A stretch of DNA of 15,391 bases. It comes from Clostridia bacterium (GTDB lineage: Bacteria > Bacillota_A > Clostridia > Christensenellales > Aristaeellaceae). A model generated the notes under the pieces. That model was given only the letters and a program-made list of their open reading frames with translations, searched no databases and had not been told where the DNA came from. Below, piece after piece: positions 1 to 7,194 of the stretch. Position 1 is the first letter of the stretch. The number at the start of each line of letters is the position of its first letter. Location of the stretch: assembly GCA_017412025.1 (NCBI GenBank), contig JAFQOY010000016.1, positions 1-15,391 on the forward strand, written 5' to 3'. Both the position numbers and the translations under genes were made by a program.

Positions 1-671
1 ACTGGCGTTCCTTCTGCCGCGATTGGCTGCTGGGCCTTGGCATCAAGGAGGAGAGCCTGCGCCTGCGCGACCATGAGCCGGAGAAGCTGGCGTTCTACTC
101 CAAGGCGACCACCGACTTTGAGTTCCTCTTCCCGTTCGGCTGGGGCGAGCTCTGGGGCATCGCCGACCGCACCGACTACGACCTCAAGCAGCATCAGGAG
201 CACTCCGGCAAGGGCATGGAGTACATGGATCCGGTGACGAACGAGAAGTACATCCCGTACTGCATCGAGCCGTCCCTGGGCGTTGACCGCATGGTGCTGG
301 CCTTCCTGTGCAATGCCTATGAGGAGCAGGAGCTTGAGGGCGGCGATGTGCGCAACGTGCTGCACTTCCATCCGGCGCTGGCGCCGTACAAGTGCGCCGT
401 GCTGCCGCTGCAGAAGAACAAGCTTGGCGGCCTGGCGACCGAGGTGTACGAGAAGCTCTCCAAGCACTTCATGGTCGATTATGACGAGACCGGCTCCATC
501 GGCAAGCGCTATCGCCGTCAGGACGAGATCGGCACGCCGTACTGCATTACCGTCGACTTTGACACGCAGGAGACCGGTATTGTCACCGTCCGTGACCGCG
601 ACACCATGACGCAGGACAAGGTGCATATCGACGATCTGGTTGCCTACATTGCCAAGAAGATTGAGTATTAA
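1..671 (+). CDS. glyS: Glycyl-tRNA synthetase, alpha2 type (3' part)
   Basis: Charges tRNA-Gly with glycine in the cytoplasm using ATP. Only the last 222 codons are present; the first whole codon is at position 3 and the start lies outside the window. The reading frame shows the class II catalytic core ([20 protein letters not shown], then the HSGKGMEY region) and class II motif 3 as [13 protein letters not shown], with the conserved arginine that binds ATP. It ends in the anticodon-binding domain that begins near [15 protein letters not shown]. This single-chain type is the form expected in many Gram-positive lineages, not the alpha/beta tetramer of most Proteobacteria. The family is usually about 460 residues, so roughly half the gene is missing only because the window cuts it. 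The TAA stop is followed nine bases later by a strong terminator, so it ends its own transcription unit. Confidence 0.95.
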   Translation, partial: WRSFCRDWLLGLGIKEESLRLRDHEPEKLAFYSKATTDFEFLFPFGWGELWGIADRTDYDLKQHQEHSGKGMEYMDPVTNEKYIPYCIEPSLGVDRMVLAFLCNAYEEQELEGGDVRNVLHFHPALAPYKCAVLPLQKNKLGGLATEVYEKLSKHFMVDYDETGSIGKRYRRQDEIGTPYCITVDFDTQETGIVTVRDRDTMTQDKVHIDDLVAYIAKKIEY

Positions 672-679
672 GTAAACTG

Positions 680-736
680 AAAAGCTGCCAAAGATGCTTC
701 TTTCGGAAGAAAAGCGTCCGGCAGCTTTTCTTTTTT
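680..736 (+). terminator. Intrinsic terminator of glyS
   Basis: The arm AAAAGCTGCC (680-689) pairs perfectly with GGCAGCTTTT (720-729). The bases between them can extend the hairpin (GATGCTTCT against AGAAAAGCGTC). A T-rich run, TTTTCTTTTTT, follows. It separates glyS from the small membrane-protein gene. Confidence 0.9.
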
Positions 737-821
737 CGCGCAGGGGAAGGAAACGGCATGCTGATTCGTCTGTTTGGTGGAAGAATGACCTGAAACGAAT
801 GAAAAAGAGGGGAGGCGGCAT

Positions 822-1226
822 ATGTTTGAAATGCTTCTGAGGGAAGCGACGATGGTCATGGCGCAGATTCATGATTCCCTGATGCGCCTGAACGATGGAT
901 TTGAATTGAGCCTGGGCGACAAGGACTGGCACTTTATCATGATGGCCATCCTGGCGATGATGCTCTTCTGGGTGGTGCATTTTGTCTTCAGCCGCCTGGC
1001 CAAATGGAGCGTCACGGCGGTGTCGTTCATCTATGTGTTTACGGTGATGACGGGGCTTGGCTTTGCCATTGAGATCGGCCAGCGGATTACGGGCACGGGT
1101 GAGATGGATTTTGCAGACGTCGTCGCCGGGATGTACGGCGTACTGGCATTTTTTGCAGTCTATACCGTATATCGTCTGGCGCTGCTGGCTGCGGGCGGGA
1201 TGATGCGCCGCAGAAAAAGAAAATAA
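822..1226 (+). CDS. Small VanZ-like integral membrane protein (hypothetical)
   Basis: A 134-residue protein that I cannot name with certainty. The ATG at 822 is preceded by a good ribosome binding site (GAGGGGAGG, 807-815, 6-base spacing). Three hydrophobic stretches are visible, at about residues 38-58, 63-83 and 99-126, and the C-terminus is basic (MMRRRKRK), which predicts a cytoplasmic tail. Between helices two and three lies an E84-x2-Q87 pair followed by MDFADVVAGMYGV (D96, D99). This resembles the conserved E..Q...R..D..D...N..G pattern of the VanZ family, whose founder gives low-level teicoplanin resistance. The protein is shorter than typical VanZ proteins and lacks the asparagine, so VanZ membership is inference. 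No convincing promoter is visible in the 85 bases between the glyS terminator and this gene. A LexA box begins three bases after its stop. Confidence 0.75.
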   Translation: MFEMLLREATMVMAQIHDSLMRLNDGFELSLGDKDWHFIMMAILAMMLFWVVHFVFSRLAKWSVTAVSFIYVFTVMTGLGFAIEIGQRITGTGEMDFADVVAGMYGVLAFFAVYTVYRLALLAAGGMMRRRKRK

Positions 1227-1228
1227 TA

Positions 1229-1242
1229 CGAACAAATGTTCT
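1229..1242 (+). promoter_or_regulatory. LexA (DinR) SOS operator
   Basis: CGAACAAATGTTCT matches the Gram-positive LexA consensus CGAACRNRYGTTYC at 13 of 14 positions, including both inverted GAAC/GTTC half-sites. It abuts the -35 element of the promoter at 1242-1269, where bound LexA would block RNA polymerase. It is the only good match seen in the window and lies at the head of the rimO-pgsA-cinA-recA operon. Confidence 0.8.
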
Positions 1243-1269
1243 TGAAAAATGCAGGGAATGTGGTATAAT
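1242..1269 (+). promoter_or_regulatory. Sigma-A promoter P1, LexA-adjacent
   Basis: TTGAAA (1242-1247), a 16-base spacer and a perfect TATAAT (1264-1269). Transcription would start near 1276, inside the 5' arm of the hairpin at 1273-1310. The sequence directly shows promoter, operator and hairpin packed together; activity is inferred. Confidence 0.7.
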
Positions 1270-1272
1270 GAT

Positions 1273-1315
1273 GTCGGCCTGACAGGATTTAAGCGCTGAA
1301 TCGGGCCGGCTTTTT
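1273..1315 (+). terminator. Intrinsic terminator/attenuator before rimO
   Basis: GTCGGCCTGA (1273-1282) pairs with TCGGGCCGGC (1301-1310) to form a 10-bp stem with two G-U pairs. TTTTT and further T-rich sequence follow. It would end transcription of the upstream membrane-protein gene. It would also stop most RNA started at P1 after about 40 bases unless it is bypassed. Confidence 0.75.
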
Positions 1316-1316
1316 C

Positions 1317-1345
1317 TTGTATTTGCAGGATAGACATGATAAAAT
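1317..1345 (+). promoter_or_regulatory. Possible second promoter P2 for the rimO operon
   Basis: TTGTAT (1317-1322), a 17-base spacer and TAAAAT (1340-1345), just past the terminator hairpin. It is weaker than P1 but would give terminator-free transcription of rimO. An alternative -10 is TATACT (1345-1350). Confidence 0.45.
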
Positions 1346-1397
1346 ATACTCGTATGAATCTGCACATTCACATGTATTGCAATAAAGGAGAACAAAC

Positions 1398-2708
1398 TTG
1401 GCAACGACAGTAGGGCTCATTTCTCTGGGATGCAGCAAGAACCGCGTGGATTCCGAGCAGGCGCTCGGCTTCCTGCGCGAGAAGGGCTACCAGATTGTAT
1501 CCGATCCGGCGAAGGCTGAGGTCATCATCGTCAATACCTGCGGCTTTATCCAGCCGGCGAAGGAAGAGGCGATTTCCACCATTTTTGAGATGGCGGAGTA
1601 TAAGGAAACAGGCAGGTGCCGCCTGCTGATTGCGACGGGCTGCTTTGCTCAGCGCTATCCGGAGGCGATTCTGGAGGAGATGCCGGAGGTTGACGTGATC
1701 ATGGGCGTCAACGAGTACCAGAAGCTTGACGACGCGATCCGCGAGGCGACGGAAGGCGCGCGCCCCGTGTATACGCACGACGACGGTCAGTTCCACGAGT
1801 TTGGCCGCGTGCTGACGACGCCGAAATACAGCGCATACATCCGCATCGGCGAGGGATGCGACAACTGCTGCTCCTACTGCGCGATTCCGCTGATCCGCGG
1901 CGGCTACCGATCCAGGCCGAAGGTGGATATCCTTGCCGAGGTCAGGCGTCTGGCGGCGGAGGGCGTGAAGGAGTTCACGCTGATCGCTCAGGATACGACG
2001 CGCTACGGCACAGATCTGGGCGGGCCGAGCAGGCTGCCGGAGCTGATTGAAGAGGTTGCGTCGATTCCGGGCGTCGAGTGGCTGCGCACGCTGTACTGCT
2101 ATCCCGAGCGCGTGGACGACAGGCTGCTGGATACCATCGCAAGATTGCCCAACGTCTGCAACTATCTGGATCTGCCGATGCAGCACATCAGCCAGCATAT
2201 CCTCGATGATATGAACCGCACCGACACGAGCGAGCATATCCGGGAGGTATGCCGCAAGTTCAAGGAGCGGGGCATGATGCTTCGTACGACGATGATGGTC
2301 GGTTTCCCGGGCGAAACGGATGCAGACTTTGAAGAACTGATGGACTTTGTCCGGGAGACGAAGTTTGACCGCATGGGCGCGTTCACCTTTTCGCCTGAGG
2401 AGGGCACCGTTGCGGCGGAGATGGACAACCAGGTGGACGAGGAGATCAAGCAAGCGCGCTATGACGAGCTGATGACGGCGCAGCATGCCATCTCCCTTGC
2501 GCAGAACAGGGCGCGCATCGGTACCACCTGCCGCGTGCTGGTGGAGCGCAAAAAGGGCAGCCGCTATGTCGGCCGAAGCGAGTTTGAAGCGCCGGAGACC
2601 GACGGAAACATTTATTTCGGCTCTGAAGAGCCGTGCGCAGTCGGTGAGTTTGTAAGCGTCCGCATCACCGGCGCCAGAGCATATGACCTGATGGGAGAAC
2701 GCGTATGA
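1398..2708 (+). CDS. rimO: Ribosomal protein S12 methylthiotransferase RimO
   Basis: A radical SAM enzyme that adds a methylthio group to the conserved aspartate of ribosomal protein S12. The 436-residue length is typical. The N-terminal domain has the three cysteines of the auxiliary iron-sulfur cluster: C12 (SLGCSKNRVDSE, a RimO-like signature), C48 (VNTCGF) and C82 (TGCFAQ). The radical SAM motif CDNCCSYC supplies C154, C158 and C161 (CX3CX2C). A C-terminal TRAM-like beta domain occupies about residues 370-436. The start is a TTG at 1398 with an excellent AAAGGAG site (1384-1390, 7-base spacing), and the downstream residues align with the family. Its stop overlaps the pgsA start (ATGA), so the two are translationally coupled. 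The related MiaB tRNA enzyme is the main alternative, but the signature sequence and length favour RimO. Confidence 0.95.
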   Translation: MATTVGLISLGCSKNRVDSEQALGFLREKGYQIVSDPAKAEVIIVNTCGFIQPAKEEAISTIFEMAEYKETGRCRLLIATGCFAQRYPEAILEEMPEVDVIMGVNEYQKLDDAIREATEGARPVYTHDDGQFHEFGRVLTTPKYSAYIRIGEGCDNCCSYCAIPLIRGGYRSRPKVDILAEVRRLAAEGVKEFTLIAQDTTRYGTDLGGPSRLPELIEEVASIPGVEWLRTLYCYPERVDDRLLDTIARLPNVCNYLDLPMQHISQHILDDMNRTDTSEHIREVCRKFKERGMMLRTTMMVGFPGETDADFEELMDFVRETKFDRMGAFTFSPEEGTVAAEMDNQVDEEIKQARYDELMTAQHAISLAQNRARIGTTCRVLVERKKGSRYVGRSEFEAPETDGNIYFGSEEPCAVGEFVSVRITGARAYDLMGERV

Positions 2709-3250
2709 GCAAGTTCATTTCATTTTTCAAGGAACTCAATCTGCCCAACAAGCTGACGCTGCTGCGCATCGTGCTGGTGCCGGTGTATCTGGTGCTGCTG
2801 GCGTATGGTTTCAGCTGGCCGGCGCTGGCTGTGTTTGCCGCCGCGTCGCTGACGGATATGCTCGACGGCAAAATCGCGCGCAAGTACAATCTCATCACCA
2901 ATTTCGGCAAGTTCATGGACCCCATCGCCGACAAGCTGCTCACCCATACGGCGTTCATCATGCTGTGCAGCCTGGGCAGGCTGAATGCGGTCGCCTGCAT
3001 CATCTTCATCGCGCGCGAGTTTGTGGTCTCCGGTCTGCGTCTTTGCGCGGTGGAGCAGGGGCATGTCATCGCCGCCGGCATGAGCGGCAAGGTGAAGACC
3101 GTCCTGCAGATGATCCTTGCGATGCTGCTGACGGTGACCTCCGGCAATCTCGTGACGGATCTGGTGATGCTCGCCGCCGCCGTGATGACGCTGTATTCGA
3201 TGGCGGAATATGTCTGGCAGAATCGAGCGGTGCTCGGCGGGGCAAAGTAA
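2705..3250 (+). CDS. pgsA: CDP-diacylglycerol--glycerol-3-phosphate 3-phosphatidyltransferase
   Basis: An integral membrane enzyme that makes phosphatidylglycerol phosphate from CDP-diacylglycerol and glycerol 3-phosphate, the committed step to phosphatidylglycerol. The protein has 181 residues and several hydrophobic helices. The CDP-alcohol phosphotransferase motif DX2DGX2ARX8GX3DX3D is complete: D51, D54, G55, A58, R59, G68, D72 and D76. The start overlaps the rimO stop by four bases (ATGA), and GGGAGA (2693-2698) lies 6 bases upstream. The N-terminal LNLPNKLTLLRIVLVP is the usual PgsA opening. Second gene of the rimO-pgsA-cinA-recA operon, an arrangement familiar in Clostridia. Other CDP-alcohol transferases share the motif, but sequence and context support PgsA. 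Confidence 0.94.
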   Translation: MSKFISFFKELNLPNKLTLLRIVLVPVYLVLLAYGFSWPALAVFAAASLTDMLDGKIARKYNLITNFGKFMDPIADKLLTHTAFIMLCSLGRLNAVACIIFIAREFVVSGLRLCAVEQGHVIAAGMSGKVKTVLQMILAMLLTVTSGNLVTDLVMLAAAVMTLYSMAEYVWQNRAVLGGAK

Positions 3251-3269
3251 GCGTACAGGAGGGCGGCGG

Positions 3270-4523
3270 ATGATTGCAGAAATTGTCGCCATCGGTACGG
3301 AACTGCTCATGGGGCAGATTGTCAACACCGATGCGCAGTATCTTTCGCGCAGGCTGCAGAGCCTGGGCATTTCGGTTTATTATCATACGACTGTGGGCGA
3401 TAATCCGCAGCGCATGCGCGACACGCTTGCGCTGGCGCTCTCTCGCAGCGACGTGGTGATCACCACCGGCGGTCTCGGCCCGACGCAGGACGATATTTCC
3501 AAGGAGACGGCTGCGCAGCTGCTTGGGCTTGATATGGTTTTTGATGAAGGCAGCTGGCATGCGATCAGGGGCTATTTTGACAGGCTGGGCCGTCCGTGCC
3601 CGGAAAACAACAGGAGGCAGGCGATGTTTGCCGAGGGCAGCGTGATTCTGCCCAACGCCTGCGGTACGGCGCCGGGCATGATGGTGGAAAAGGACGGCAA
3701 AATGGTCATCCAGCTGCCGGGACCGCCGCATGAGATGGCGGATATGTTCGAGCGTCAGGTCTATGCGCGTCTGGCGCAGAGGACGGGCGGCTGCATCGCT
3801 TCCCGCTATATCCGCATCTACGGCATGGGCGAGTCGCACGTGGCGCAGCTGTGCGGCAGATGGATTGAAAATGAAGGCGAAGTGACGGTCGCGCCGTATT
3901 GTCAGCCGGGCGAATGCCAGCTCCGCGTGACGGCGCGCGGCGAAAGCGAGCACGAAGCGCTTGAAAAGGTGTTGCCCGTGGTCAGGGAGATCACCGCGCT
4001 GCTGGGCGAGGGCGTATACGCCGTGACGCCGACGAGCGAAGGCTCGATGGAAGAGATCGCAGGCAGAGAGCTGACGGCGAGAGGGCTGACTGTGGCGACG
4101 GCGGAGAGCTGCACCGGCGGCCTTGTCGCGGCGAAGCTGGTCAATTATCCGGGTATTTCGCAGGCGCTTGGCGAGGCGCATGTGACCTACGCCAACGAGG
4201 CGAAGGTGCGCTACTGCGGCGTGAGGCCGGAGACGCTTGAGCGCTATGGCGCGGTGAGCGAGCAGACGGCGCGCGAGATGGCGCAGGGCCTGCGCGAGCG
4301 CAGCGGCGCGGATATTGCCGTATCCACCACGGGCATTGCAGGCCCGTCCGGCGGAACGAAGGAAAAACCCGTCGGTCTGGTCTATGTCGGCTGCGCGGAC
4401 GCAAAGGGCGTGCGCGTGGAAAAGCTTCAGCTGACAGGCTCCAGGGAGAGGATACGGAATCTTGCCGCGCTTCGCGCGCTGGACATGGTCCGCAGAGCGG
4501 CGATTGAATACGGGAAAGCATGA
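3270..4523 (+). CDS. cinA: CinA family protein (competence-damage protein / NMN amidohydrolase)
   Basis: A 417-residue two-domain protein. Residues 1 to about 165 form the MoaB/MogA-like (COG1058) domain, opening with IAEIVAIGTELLMGQIVNTD and carrying TTGGLGPTQDD at 65-75. In homologues this domain has ADP-ribose pyrophosphatase-type activity. Residues from about 255 onward form the CinA/PncC domain with TAESCTGG (277-284; S280 is the likely nucleophile), which deamidates nicotinamide mononucleotide for pyridine nucleotide salvage. The start chosen is the ATG at 3270, with AGGAGGG (3257-3263) six bases upstream; an in-frame ATG at 3210 lies inside pgsA and adds a non-homologous extension. It begins 19 bases after pgsA. 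The cinA-recA pairing is classic, and in Streptococcus pneumoniae the two are co-induced at competence. That does not show this organism is naturally competent. Confidence 0.94.
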   Translation: MIAEIVAIGTELLMGQIVNTDAQYLSRRLQSLGISVYYHTTVGDNPQRMRDTLALALSRSDVVITTGGLGPTQDDISKETAAQLLGLDMVFDEGSWHAIRGYFDRLGRPCPENNRRQAMFAEGSVILPNACGTAPGMMVEKDGKMVIQLPGPPHEMADMFERQVYARLAQRTGGCIASRYIRIYGMGESHVAQLCGRWIENEGEVTVAPYCQPGECQLRVTARGESEHEALEKVLPVVREITALLGEGVYAVTPTSEGSMEEIAGRELTARGLTVATAESCTGGLVAAKLVNYPGISQALGEAHVTYANEAKVRYCGVRPETLERYGAVSEQTAREMAQGLRERSGADIAVSTTGIAGPSGGTKEKPVGLVYVGCADAKGVRVEKLQLTGSRERIRNLAALRALDMVRRAAIEYGKA

Positions 4524-4604
4524 CCGGCAGGCACGGGCGAAGGCTTCAATGTGTCCGCGCAGCGTCGGTATATGAACAGATTTGCAGGATAAAGGAGACG
4601 GAAT

Positions 4605-5723
4605 ATGGCTACCAAGAAGAGCGCCAAGGCGGCTGCCGCTGCCGAGGTAGAGGTGAACGAGAAGAAGCGGGCGCTGGATATGGCGCTGGCCGGCATTGAA
4701 AAGCAGTTTGGCAAGGGCTCGATCATCCGCATGGGCGAGCGCGCTGTGCAGGACATTCAGGTGATTCCCACCGGCTGTCTGGATCTGGATATTGCGCTGG
4801 GCGTGGGCGGTCTGCCGCGCGGCCGCGTTGTGGAGATCTACGGACCGGAATCCTCCGGCAAGACGACGGTTGCGCTGCATGTCGTGGCTGAGGCGCAGAA
4901 GGCCGGCGGCGTGGCGGCATTTATCGACGCGGAGCATGCGCTTGATCCGGTGTATGCCAAGAAACTGGGCGTGGATATCGACCAGCTCTACGTCTCCCAG
5001 CCGGATACCGGCGAGCAGGCGCTGGAGATCTGCGAGGCGCTGGTTCGCTCCGGCGCGATTGACATCGTGGTCATCGACTCCGTCGCCGCGCTGGTGCCCA
5101 AGGCTGAAATCGACGGCGAGATGGGCGATTCCTTTGTCGGCCTTCAGGCGCGCCTGATGAGTCAGGCGCTGCGCAAGCTGACGGGCATTGTCAACAAGAC
5201 GAACTGTACATGCATCTTCATCAACCAGCTCCGCGAGAAGGTGGGCGTGATGTATGGCAATCCGGAGACGACGCCGGGCGGCCGGGCGCTCAAGTTCTAT
5301 GCCTCCGTGCGCATTGATATCCGCCGCGGCGAGCAGCTCAAGGACGGCTCGAACATCGTGGGCAACCGCACGAAAGCGAAGGTTGTCAAGAATAAGGTGG
5401 CGCCGCCGTTCCGCGTGGCAGAGTTTGACATCCTCTACGGCGAGGGCATCAGCAAGGAAGGCAGCCTGCTGGACGCTGCCGTTACGCTGGATATCATTCA
5501 CAAGTCCGGCGCATGGTTCTCCTACGGCGATCAGCGAATCGGCCAGGGCAGGGAGAATACGCGCAAGTATCTCAAGGAGAACCCGGAGTTTGCCAGGGAA
5601 ATCGACACGCTGGTGCGCGCGGAGATGATGGGCAAAAAGGCGGATGAACTGGAAGCGCCGGTGCAGGAAATCGATGAAGAGGATGACTTTGACGATCTGC
5701 CGCTGATGGGCGCGGACGAGTGA
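4605..5723 (+). CDS. recA: Recombinase RecA
   Basis: Binds single-stranded DNA as an ATP-dependent filament, drives strand exchange and triggers LexA self-cleavage in the SOS response. The protein has 372 residues. Walker A is GPESSGKT (80-87), the catalytic glutamate is E110 (IDAEHALDP), Walker B is VVIDS (155-159), and the L2 region [13 protein letters not shown] is intact. Compared with E. coli RecA the N-terminus has about 14 extra Lys/Ala/Glu-rich residues. The tail is strongly acidic ([10 protein letters not shown]), as in many RecA proteins. The start is an ATG with AAAGGAG (4591-4597) seven bases upstream. The 81-base gap after cinA contains no strong promoter and no LexA box, so transcription probably comes from the rimO end. 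A terminator follows directly; there is no recX or rny next to it. Confidence 0.98.
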   Translation: MATKKSAKAAAAAEVEVNEKKRALDMALAGIEKQFGKGSIIRMGERAVQDIQVIPTGCLDLDIALGVGGLPRGRVVEIYGPESSGKTTVALHVVAEAQKAGGVAAFIDAEHALDPVYAKKLGVDIDQLYVSQPDTGEQALEICEALVRSGAIDIVVIDSVAALVPKAEIDGEMGDSFVGLQARLMSQALRKLTGIVNKTNCTCIFINQLREKVGVMYGNPETTPGGRALKFYASVRIDIRRGEQLKDGSNIVGNRTKAKVVKNKVAPPFRVAEFDILYGEGISKEGSLLDAAVTLDIIHKSGAWFSYGDQRIGQGRENTRKYLKENPEFAREIDTLVRAEMMGKKADELEAPVQEIDEEDDFDDLPLMGADE

Positions 5724-5753
5724 CGGTTTCTACGGCACATTATCTGAATATGG

Positions 5754-5794
5754 ACGGACGGCTTTTCGGCATGGCGGGAAAGCCGCCCGTTTTT
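5754..5794 (+). terminator. Intrinsic terminator of the rimO-recA operon
   Basis: ACGGACGGCTTT (5754-5765) pairs with AAAGCCGCCCGT (5779-5790), 11 of 12 positions with one A-C mismatch. A TTTTT run (5790-5794) follows. It lies 30 bases after the recA stop and before the dprA promoter. Confidence 0.88.
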
Positions 5795-5825
5795 GCGTTT
5801 GGGGCTCGCTTTGGGCCGGCGCGGC

Positions 5826-5853
5826 TTGACAAACGCGCAATGCGCCCTATAAT
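5826..5853 (+). promoter_or_regulatory. Consensus sigma-A promoter for dprA
   Basis: Perfect TTGACA (5826-5831) and perfect TATAAT (5848-5853) with a 16-base spacer. The expected transcript start is near 5860, giving a leader of about 29 bases before the dprA ATG at 5889. No LexA box or other clear operator overlaps it. Confidence 0.85.
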
Positions 5854-5888
5854 GAAAGCGATTGAGAAAGCACGGGAGGAAAATGCAT

Positions 5889-7052
5889 ATGCTGGAACAG
5901 GAAGCGATGGCGGTGCTTGTATCGGCGCAGGGCGTAGGATATGCGGGGCGGGAGCGTGTGCTCCGTGCAGCGGGCAGCGCGCTTGCCGTGCTGGAGGAAC
6001 CGGAGGCATATGCGGATTTGCTGGGCGCAAAGGGCGTGAGCGCTGTGCGCATGGCGCTGGAAAAAGGCGCGCAGATGCTTGATCAAATCGCGCGGGACAA
6101 TGTGCATCTGATCATGCGCGGCATGCCGGAATACCCGCGGCTGCTTGAATACACCGCGCGTCCGCCGCATCTGCTCTTCTGCCTGGGACAGGCAAACCTC
6201 GTCGATTCTTTCCCGATGGCGATTGTCGGCACGAGGAAGGCCAGCAGGTATGGCGCGGAGCAAACAAGGAAGATCGCGCGGGAACTGGCGCAGGAGGGCG
6301 TGTGCATCGTGTCCGGCCTGGCGCTCGGCGTGGATGCGTGCGCACACGCTGGCGCGCTTGACGCGCGCGGCAGAACGATTGCTGTGCTGGGCGGCGCGCT
6401 TGACCGGTTTTATCCCATGGAAAACTGGAATCTTATGCGGCAGATTGTGGATAACGGCGGCAGTATCGTGTCCGAATATGCGCCGGGCGTGGGACCGAAC
6501 CGCTACAGTTTTCTGGAAAGGAACAGAATCATTGCGGGCATGAGCCTTGGCACGCTGGTGACGGAGGGGCCGCTGCGCAGCGGCGCGATGCAGACGGCCA
6601 GCTGTGCGCTGGAAGAGGGGCGCGAGGTGTTTGCCATTCCGGGAGATATTGACCGGGAGAATGCGGCCATGCCCAATCTGCTGATTGCAGAGGGCGCGCA
6701 TCTGGTTACGTGCGCGCAGGACATTCTCCGTCAGCTGGTCGTTGAGCCGGACGCAGCCGCGATGCGGGCGGCAGCCGTGCAGGCGGCAGGAAAGAAAAAA
6801 AGACGCACTGAACGGAGGGCGAAACCAGAAACGGAGCATGCTGCGGTGCAGAAAGCCGCCGCACCCGATTTGCAGGAGCGGGACGGTCTGGAGCATGCCA
6901 TCTGCAGCGTGCTCAAAGAAGGCGAGGCGGACTTTGACGCGCTGAGCGAGCGCATCGGCGCAGGCAGCGACGAGCTGGGCGCAGCGCTGATGATGCTGGA
7001 ACTCGACGGCGTGATCGAGGCGCTGCCCGGCTGCCGATACCGCCTCGCATAA
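5889..7052 (+). CDS. dprA: DNA-processing protein DprA (Smf)
   Basis: Binds incoming single-stranded DNA and loads RecA on it during transformation; it is also common in bacteria not known to be competent. The protein has 387 residues. An N-terminal helical part (1-70) is followed by the Rossmann-like DprA core with AIVGTRKASRYG, SGLALGVDACAHAG, AVLGGALDRFYP, SEYAPG, FLERNRIIAGMS and GREVFAIPGD. A basic linker (around GKKKRRTERRAK) leads to a C-terminal winged-helix domain ending LDGVIEALPGCRYRLA. Two close ATG codons are possible; the one at 5889 has GGGAGGA (5874-5880) at 8 bases, whereas the one at 5883 is only 2 bases from it, so 5889 is preferred. It has its own consensus promoter and leads the dprA-topA pair, as in Bacillus (smf-topA). 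Confidence 0.94.
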   Translation: MLEQEAMAVLVSAQGVGYAGRERVLRAAGSALAVLEEPEAYADLLGAKGVSAVRMALEKGAQMLDQIARDNVHLIMRGMPEYPRLLEYTARPPHLLFCLGQANLVDSFPMAIVGTRKASRYGAEQTRKIARELAQEGVCIVSGLALGVDACAHAGALDARGRTIAVLGGALDRFYPMENWNLMRQIVDNGGSIVSEYAPGVGPNRYSFLERNRIIAGMSLGTLVTEGPLRSGAMQTASCALEEGREVFAIPGDIDRENAAMPNLLIAEGAHLVTCAQDILRQLVVEPDAAAMRAAAVQAAGKKKRRTERRAKPETEHAAVQKAAAPDLQERDGLEHAICSVLKEGEADFDALSERIGAGSDELGAALMMLELDGVIEALPGCRYRLA

Positions 7053-7128
7053 GCGCAAAATACAAAACAATGCGAATAAAAACGCATTAATTAGAAGAGA
7101 CTTTTGAACAAATTCTTGCATTACGGCC

Positions 7129-7157
7129 TTGACAGATTCAAAAAGGGCTGGTATCCT
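7129..7157 (+). promoter_or_regulatory. Sigma-A promoter for topA
   Basis: Perfect TTGACA (7129-7134), a 17-base spacer and TATCCT (7152-7157). The expected start is near 7164, giving a leader of about 49 bases before the TTG start of topA. The spacer and -10 lie inside the hairpin at 7140-7161. Confidence 0.75.
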
Positions 7158-7161
7158 TTTT
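7140..7161 (+). terminator. Weak terminator-like hairpin after dprA, overlapping the topA promoter
   Basis: AAAAAGG (7140-7146) pairs with CCTTTTT (7155-7161) around an 8-base loop, and the T-run continues to 7162. The stem is mostly A-U, so termination would be modest. It is the only terminator-like element between dprA and topA besides a plain 6-bp inverted repeat at 7069-7088 (AATGCG/CGCATT). Confidence 0.4.
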
Positions 7162-7179
7162 TGCGATGTTTTGTATTCT

Positions 7180-7194
7180 GCGGCCAGCGGCCGC
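7180..7194 (+). promoter_or_regulatory. GC-rich triloop hairpin in the topA leader
   Basis: GCGGCC (7180-7185) and GGCCGC (7189-7194) form a six-bp all-GC stem with a three-base AGC loop. It ends six bases before the Shine-Dalgarno GGAGG (7201-7205) of topA, close enough to affect ribosome access or RNA stability. A role is inferred only. Confidence 0.45.

Noticed and set aside
758..793. Possible 11-codon peptide gene after the glyS terminator
   Set aside because: An AGGA-like sequence precedes the ATG, but the frame is too short to judge and shows no codon signal. The ATTCGT/ACGAAT pair nearby (763-768, 795-800) is also too short and distant to call.
3210..3269. Upstream ATG extending cinA by 20 codons
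   Set aside because: It lies within pgsA, lacks a good ribosome binding site and adds residues that do not resemble CinA; the ATG at 3270 has AGGAGGG at proper spacing.
4574..4585. GAACAGATTTGC before recA as a LexA box
   Set aside because: Only one half-site matches; TTGC does not fit GTTC.
3066..5501. 811-codon open frame on the minus strand opposite pgsA, cinA and recA
   Set aside because: It mirrors three clear plus-strand genes; the product is rich in His/Arg/Ala/Leu with no motif, as expected for a shadow frame in GC-rich DNA, and no ribosome binding site or promoter supports it.
7106..7118. GAACAAATTCTTG before topA, similar to the LexA box at 1229
   Set aside because: The second half-site is broken (one base missing, GTTC reduced to TTC) and spacing is wrong, so LexA should not bind well.
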